Shown here: piece by piece, positions 6,161 through 7,975 of the stretch
How the letters are laid out: each line of letters starts with the position of its first letter
How positions within the stretch are numbered: the first letter of the stretch is position 1
Assembly (NCBI GenBank): GCA_966250375.1
Contig: CBINHE010000149.1
Location: 1 to 7,975, forward strand
Reading direction: 5' to 3'
Source of the DNA: CAMLDH01 sp966250375
GTDB lineage: Bacteria > Pseudomonadota > Gammaproteobacteria > Burkholderiales > Burkholderiaceae_D
Length of the DNA: 7,975 nucleotides
Made by a program: the position numbers and the translations under genes
Notes under the pieces: model-generated
Seen by the model: only the letters and a program-made list of their open reading frames with translations
Told to the model about the DNA's origin: nothing
Databases searched by the model: none

Positions 6161-6166
6161 TCCTTT
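6161..6166 (-). promoter_or_regulatory. Shine-Dalgarno fused to a stop codon (GNAT to SEC-C)
   Basis: AAAGGA on the minus strand overlaps the TAA stop (6165-6167) of the acetyltransferase gene and lies eight bases before ATG 6152. Confidence 0.6.
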
Positions 6167-6590
6167 ACGCCCTGTTCAAGTCCGACAGCATGACGGCTTT
6201 GCCGCCCATGCGTTCCTTGATCCTGAAGCCGCATGACAGGAAGAATGCCTCCCTGGTTGATCCGTTGCATATCATGACCATCGGTAGCTGACGCTCGAAT
6301 TTTGCTCGGAGTCGCTGGACAAACGCCTTACCTATGCCCAGTCCGCGTGCGTCTCGGGCCACGTACAACAACCACATCGCCGAATTGCCGTCTACTAGGC
6401 GCCATCCTTCCGGTCGCATCGCTGCGATAGCATGTTCGTCTGCCTCCATGACCACCTTGCCTTGAGCAACTTGCTCAAGAATCCGCTCCCTGTCCAGGTT
6501 CTTTGTAGTAGCCTCGTCCTCGAAGTCGTCCACATGGTTGCACAGCGTTTCAACCAGTTGATCCAGCGGCAGGGTTCGAAAATCGGTCAC
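6165..6590 (-). CDS. GNAT-family N-acetyltransferase
   Basis: The product has 141 residues, the usual size of a single GNAT domain, which transfers an acetyl group from acetyl-CoA to an amine on a protein or small molecule. Motif A is clear: the strand MWLLYVARDAR followed by RGLGIG (82-87), the pyrophosphate-binding R-x-x-G-x-G loop, then a helix KAFVQRLRAKF. Motif B-like STREAFFLSCGFRIKERMG (111-129) follows. The N-terminal 45 residues are acidic and helical. The start is GTG 6590, with GGGA nine bases upstream and 15 bp after the repeat-protein stop. The substrate is unknown. It does not sit beside a DUF1778/RHH antitoxin gene, so a TacT-like toxin role is not supported; acetylation of a neighbour-encoded protein is an open possibility. 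Confidence 0.85.
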   Translation of the reverse strand: MTDFRTLPLDQLVETLCNHVDDFEDEATTKNLDRERILEQVAQGKVVMEADEHAIAAMRPEGWRLVDGNSAMWLLYVARDARGLGIGKAFVQRLRAKFERQLPMVMICNGSTREAFFLSCGFRIKERMGGKAVMLSDLNRA

Positions 6591-6605
6591 GGCGCTTTTC
6601 CCGCA

Positions 6606-6827
6606 TTAGGACAGATCGAACACGACAGCACCACCACCAGATTTGGCAATGGCCCTCAGATCCGTAGTCGATTTGGAATCGGCGTTATTCACAAAGATTC
6701 TTGACCCTTTCCCATTCGCAGAGGCAGCAATTGCCCTTAAATCCGTGGTCGAGTATTTTTTTGCATCTAAGACCATGCCCCCACCAGCCGCCGCAATTGC
6801 TCTCAGATCAGTTACCGATTTAGCCAT
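6606..6827 (-). CDS. 73-residue protein of three STTDLRAIA repeats
   Basis: The preferred start is ATG 6827 (MAKSVTDLRAIA...), since upstream residues are low-complexity and lie in the gap; the purine-rich AGAAAGAAGAAA before it is a modest ribosome binding site. The whole protein is three units: residues 4-25, 26-52 and 53-73. Each begins S-(T/V)-T-D-L-R-A-I-A and continues with a Gly-rich turn (AAGGG, ASANGKG, KSGGG) and a hydrophobic strand (MVLDA, RIFVN, AVVFD). This suggests a helix-turn-strand unit repeated three times. The cores of units 2 and 3 are identical in protein but differ at five silent positions, so the repeat is maintained by selection, not by recent duplication. There is no signal peptide or membrane helix. 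I do not recognise a named family. It precedes the GNAT gene by 15 bp and may be its substrate or partner (inference). Confidence 0.75.
   Translation of the reverse strand: MAKSVTDLRAIAAAGGGMVLDAKKYSTTDLRAIAASANGKGSRIFVNNADSKSTTDLRAIAKSGGGAVVFDLS
6609..6818 (-). repeat. Three coding repeats inside the 73-residue protein gene
   Basis: Units occupy 6753-6818 (first in translation), 6672-6752 and 6609-6671, 66, 81 and 63 bases long. The nine-codon cores are TCGGTAACTGATCTG..., TCGACCACGGATTTA... and TCGACTACGGATCTG.... The divergence is largely at third positions and in the linkers. Confidence 0.75.
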
Positions 6828-6905
6828 TTTCTTCTTTCTCTTTGTTGTTGTCCTCAGCTGCCGGCCGGGAGGTACGGGGCGCAAGCGCCGGATTTCCTTG
6901 GATTA
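6828..6905. other. 78-bp gap with GC-rich self-complementary segments
   Basis: Between the DUF1737-type gene and the repeat-protein gene lie GGCGCAAGCGCC (6878-6889) and the palindrome CCGGCCGG (6861-6868), both GC-rich islands in AT-richer surroundings. There is no T-run after them in the minus-strand direction, so they do not form a standard terminator. They may form RNA structure that modulates expression of the downstream genes. Confidence 0.3.
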
Positions 6906-7118
6906 CTATTCAATAGTCCGAAGTCGTTTTAATGCCTGAGAAGATTCGTAAAATGGCTCTCCAGAAATCTGCTTAACGGAAATTACTGATATGCCGCCGC
7001 TTGGCTCCCAACCTGCGTACAACAACCTATTTACACGTTCTTTCAGTGTTGACGTGGATTTTTCTAGCGAGAGTTCGCCGCTGGTAACAATCTCATATTC
7101 ACAAAGCTTCATATCCAT
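6906..7118 (-). CDS. DUF1737-type small protein
   Basis: The product has 70 residues. The pattern CEYEIVTSGE...L..RVNRLLYAGWEPSGGISV....PFYESSQAL matches the DUF1737 family, whose members read roughly Y-x-V-V-T, then a helix with V-N-x-L-(I/L)-x-x-G-W-x-P-x-G-G-(I/V)-S-V and a final strand ending Q-A-(M/L). The function of the family is unknown; it is common near phage, plasmid and island genes. The start is ATG 7118 with AGGA four bases upstream, fused to the TAG stop of the preceding gene (ACATAGGAAAATATG); an in-frame ATG six bases on (7112) would give better Shine-Dalgarno spacing and is an equal alternative. It has an insertion (ELSLEKSTS) relative to the compact family pattern I recall. 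Confidence 0.7.
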   Translation of the reverse strand: MDMKLCEYEIVTSGELSLEKSTSTLKERVNRLLYAGWEPSGGISVISVKQISGEPFYESSQALKRLRTIE

Positions 7119-7122
7119 ATTT

Positions 7123-7126
7123 TCCT
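7123..7126 (-). promoter_or_regulatory. Shine-Dalgarno fused to a stop codon (267-residue gene to DUF1737 gene)
   Basis: AGGA on the minus strand overlaps the TAG stop at 7125-7127 and precedes ATG 7118, a six-base intergenic gap. Confidence 0.6.
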
Positions 7127-7928
7127 ATGTCTGTCTATTCTTTTTAATACCCATCAGAGCTGTCGCTTTCTTTTCAACGGCTTCTATCAAGGCTTTCGTA
7201 GAATCCGTGCAGGCAATTTCAAACTCTTTGCCTTCGAACAGCCTGCTGCCAACTTGAGCAGGGAAACGACCCGGTATCCGATCTATGTATGCCATCAACT
7301 CGGCCATAGCATCGGTACGTAGTAAAAGTGCGTTTGAGGAAACAATTGGTTCAATAAGTTTGACGTCAAATGAAATACCTTTTTCAAATAGCAGCCGTTT
7401 CGCATTTTTAACGGCGGCTTGCCTTTCACGCTCAGCTTGCTCTCTCTTCGCCTTATCTGCCACATCCCTCATCAGACTCGACTCGCTCTCCACACTAGCG
7501 CTAGTTGGAATGCCGTCTGCGTCATACCCAACATAAGAAACTGTGAAATTTCGGTCATGATCGGTTTGCGTCCATCCGTGCTGAATTACAAACTGATCGG
7601 TCAGATGAAATCTAAATCCGGGCCTAAAATTACCTGCGTAATCGCGCTCCAAGTAAAGTGGCTGTTCGTCAAACCAATCCGTCGTAATTGCAATCAGCCC
7701 TCGGTGACGCTCATTTTTGCCTTCAAGATGATTTTCTGATTGATCAGACTGACCGTCGAACGTAAATTCGTATTTAAATGGCTTTCCGTATTTGATCCTA
7801 GCATCAGCCAGAGCAGACCGTGAATCGATTTGCTTGCTCTCTACCCATTGGTCACAGACCCGTGCCATTTCGTCCGCAGCTTCCAATTTTGTCCGCAACA
7901 TCGCAATTAGCAAATCTTTGTCATTCAC
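7125..7928 (-). CDS. Hypothetical protein, 267 residues
   Basis: Not recognised. The start is GTG 7928 with AAGGA seven bases upstream (7936-7940). An N-terminal helical stretch (LLIAMLRTKLEAADEMARVCDQWV, residues 6-29) is followed by a polar, strand-rich domain (about 50-145, with aromatic-rich FKYEFTFDGQ and WFDEQPLYLERDYAGNF). Then comes a charged helix of about 30 residues (150-182, DKAKREQAERERQ) that could be a coiled coil, and a C-terminal domain to 267 with LLLRTDAMAELMAYIDRIPG. There is no signal peptide or membrane helix, so it is likely cytosolic. It shares the strand and a six-base gap with the DUF1737-type gene. Parts of it are notably AT-rich (about one third GC in 7321-7380) compared with ftsH, which suggests acquisition from elsewhere. 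Confidence 0.7.
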   Translation of the reverse strand: MNDKDLLIAMLRTKLEAADEMARVCDQWVESKQIDSRSALADARIKYGKPFKYEFTFDGQSDQSENHLEGKNERHRGLIAITTDWFDEQPLYLERDYAGNFRPGFRFHLTDQFVIQHGWTQTDHDRNFTVSYVGYDADGIPTSASVESESSLMRDVADKAKREQAERERQAAVKNAKRLLFEKGISFDVKLIEPIVSSNALLLRTDAMAELMAYIDRIPGRFPAQVGSRLFEGKEFEIACTDSTKALIEAVEKKATALMGIKKNRQT

Positions 7929-7942
7929 AATGTTTTCCTTGG

Positions 7943-7975
7943 TCAGTTAGCCGTTTCAACAGTCACTTCAAAGTC
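7943..7975 (-). CDS. 3' end of an upstream operon gene, cut by the window edge
   Basis: Ten codons (DFEVTVETAN) and a TGA at 7943-7945 are read on the minus strand from the window edge, followed after 14 bases by the well-formed ribosome binding site and GTG of the 267-residue gene. The reading frame is short, so it rests on spacing as much as on sequence. The product is unknown. Confidence 0.4.
   Translation of the reverse strand, partial: DFEVTVETAN

Noticed and set aside
6165..6590. GNAT toxin of a toxin-antitoxin pair (TacT/AtaT-like)
   Set aside because: No ribbon-helix-helix DUF1778-type antitoxin gene is adjacent; the upstream small gene is a repeat protein of another kind.
1..7975. 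tRNA or rRNA genes
   Set aside because: No cloverleaf-compatible segment with a GGTTCGAATCC-type T-loop and no rRNA-like sequence was seen on either strand.

Overview
The window most likely comes from a betaproteobacterium, probably Burkholderiales/Oxalobacteraceae-like. This rests on the close match of its FtsH to the Escherichia coli/betaproteobacterial type and on the style of its IS21- and IS5-type insertion sequence remains; the genus cannot be fixed from sequence alone. The window reads as an accessory region: insertion sequence debris, one stand-alone FtsH-type protease gene, then a compact minus-strand operon of mostly uncharacterised small genes.

Layout. Positions 1-185 look like the end of an IS21-type element (three iterated repeats and a TG...CA terminus). 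It cuts off the 3' part of a small minus-strand gene for a secreted protein (start at 382). Positions 472-632 form a 161-bp non-coding element with IS21-type inverted, iterated ends (a MITE-like relic). Positions 633-1187 hold no gene I can support. A complete ftsH lies at 1206-3077 (+). Next is an IS5-family transposase pseudogene at 3338-4142 (+), broken by an internal deletion and frameshift; its ends may be at 3226 and 4327.

From 7975 down to 4328 every gene lies on the minus strand with short gaps. In transcription order they are: the 3' end of an unknown gene; a 267-residue unknown protein; a DUF1737-type small protein; a 73-residue protein made of three STTDLRAIA-type repeats; a GNAT-type acetyltransferase; a SEC-C zinc-motif protein; a PD-(D/E)XK (Mrr-like) nuclease; and a 62-residue tryptophan-rich protein with a C-terminal membrane segment. 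At three junctions the Shine-Dalgarno of the downstream gene is fused to the upstream stop codon, which supports co-translation.

How the genes may work together. The nuclease and the small membrane protein form the tightest functional-looking pair, an arrangement compatible with a defence or genome-maintenance module. The upstream GNAT, SEC-C, repeat and DUF1737 proteins could be part of the same system or cargo of the same island. This is inference; no known named defence system was recognised. The operon is the best candidate for something undescribed. The triple-repeat protein is the most unusual single gene.
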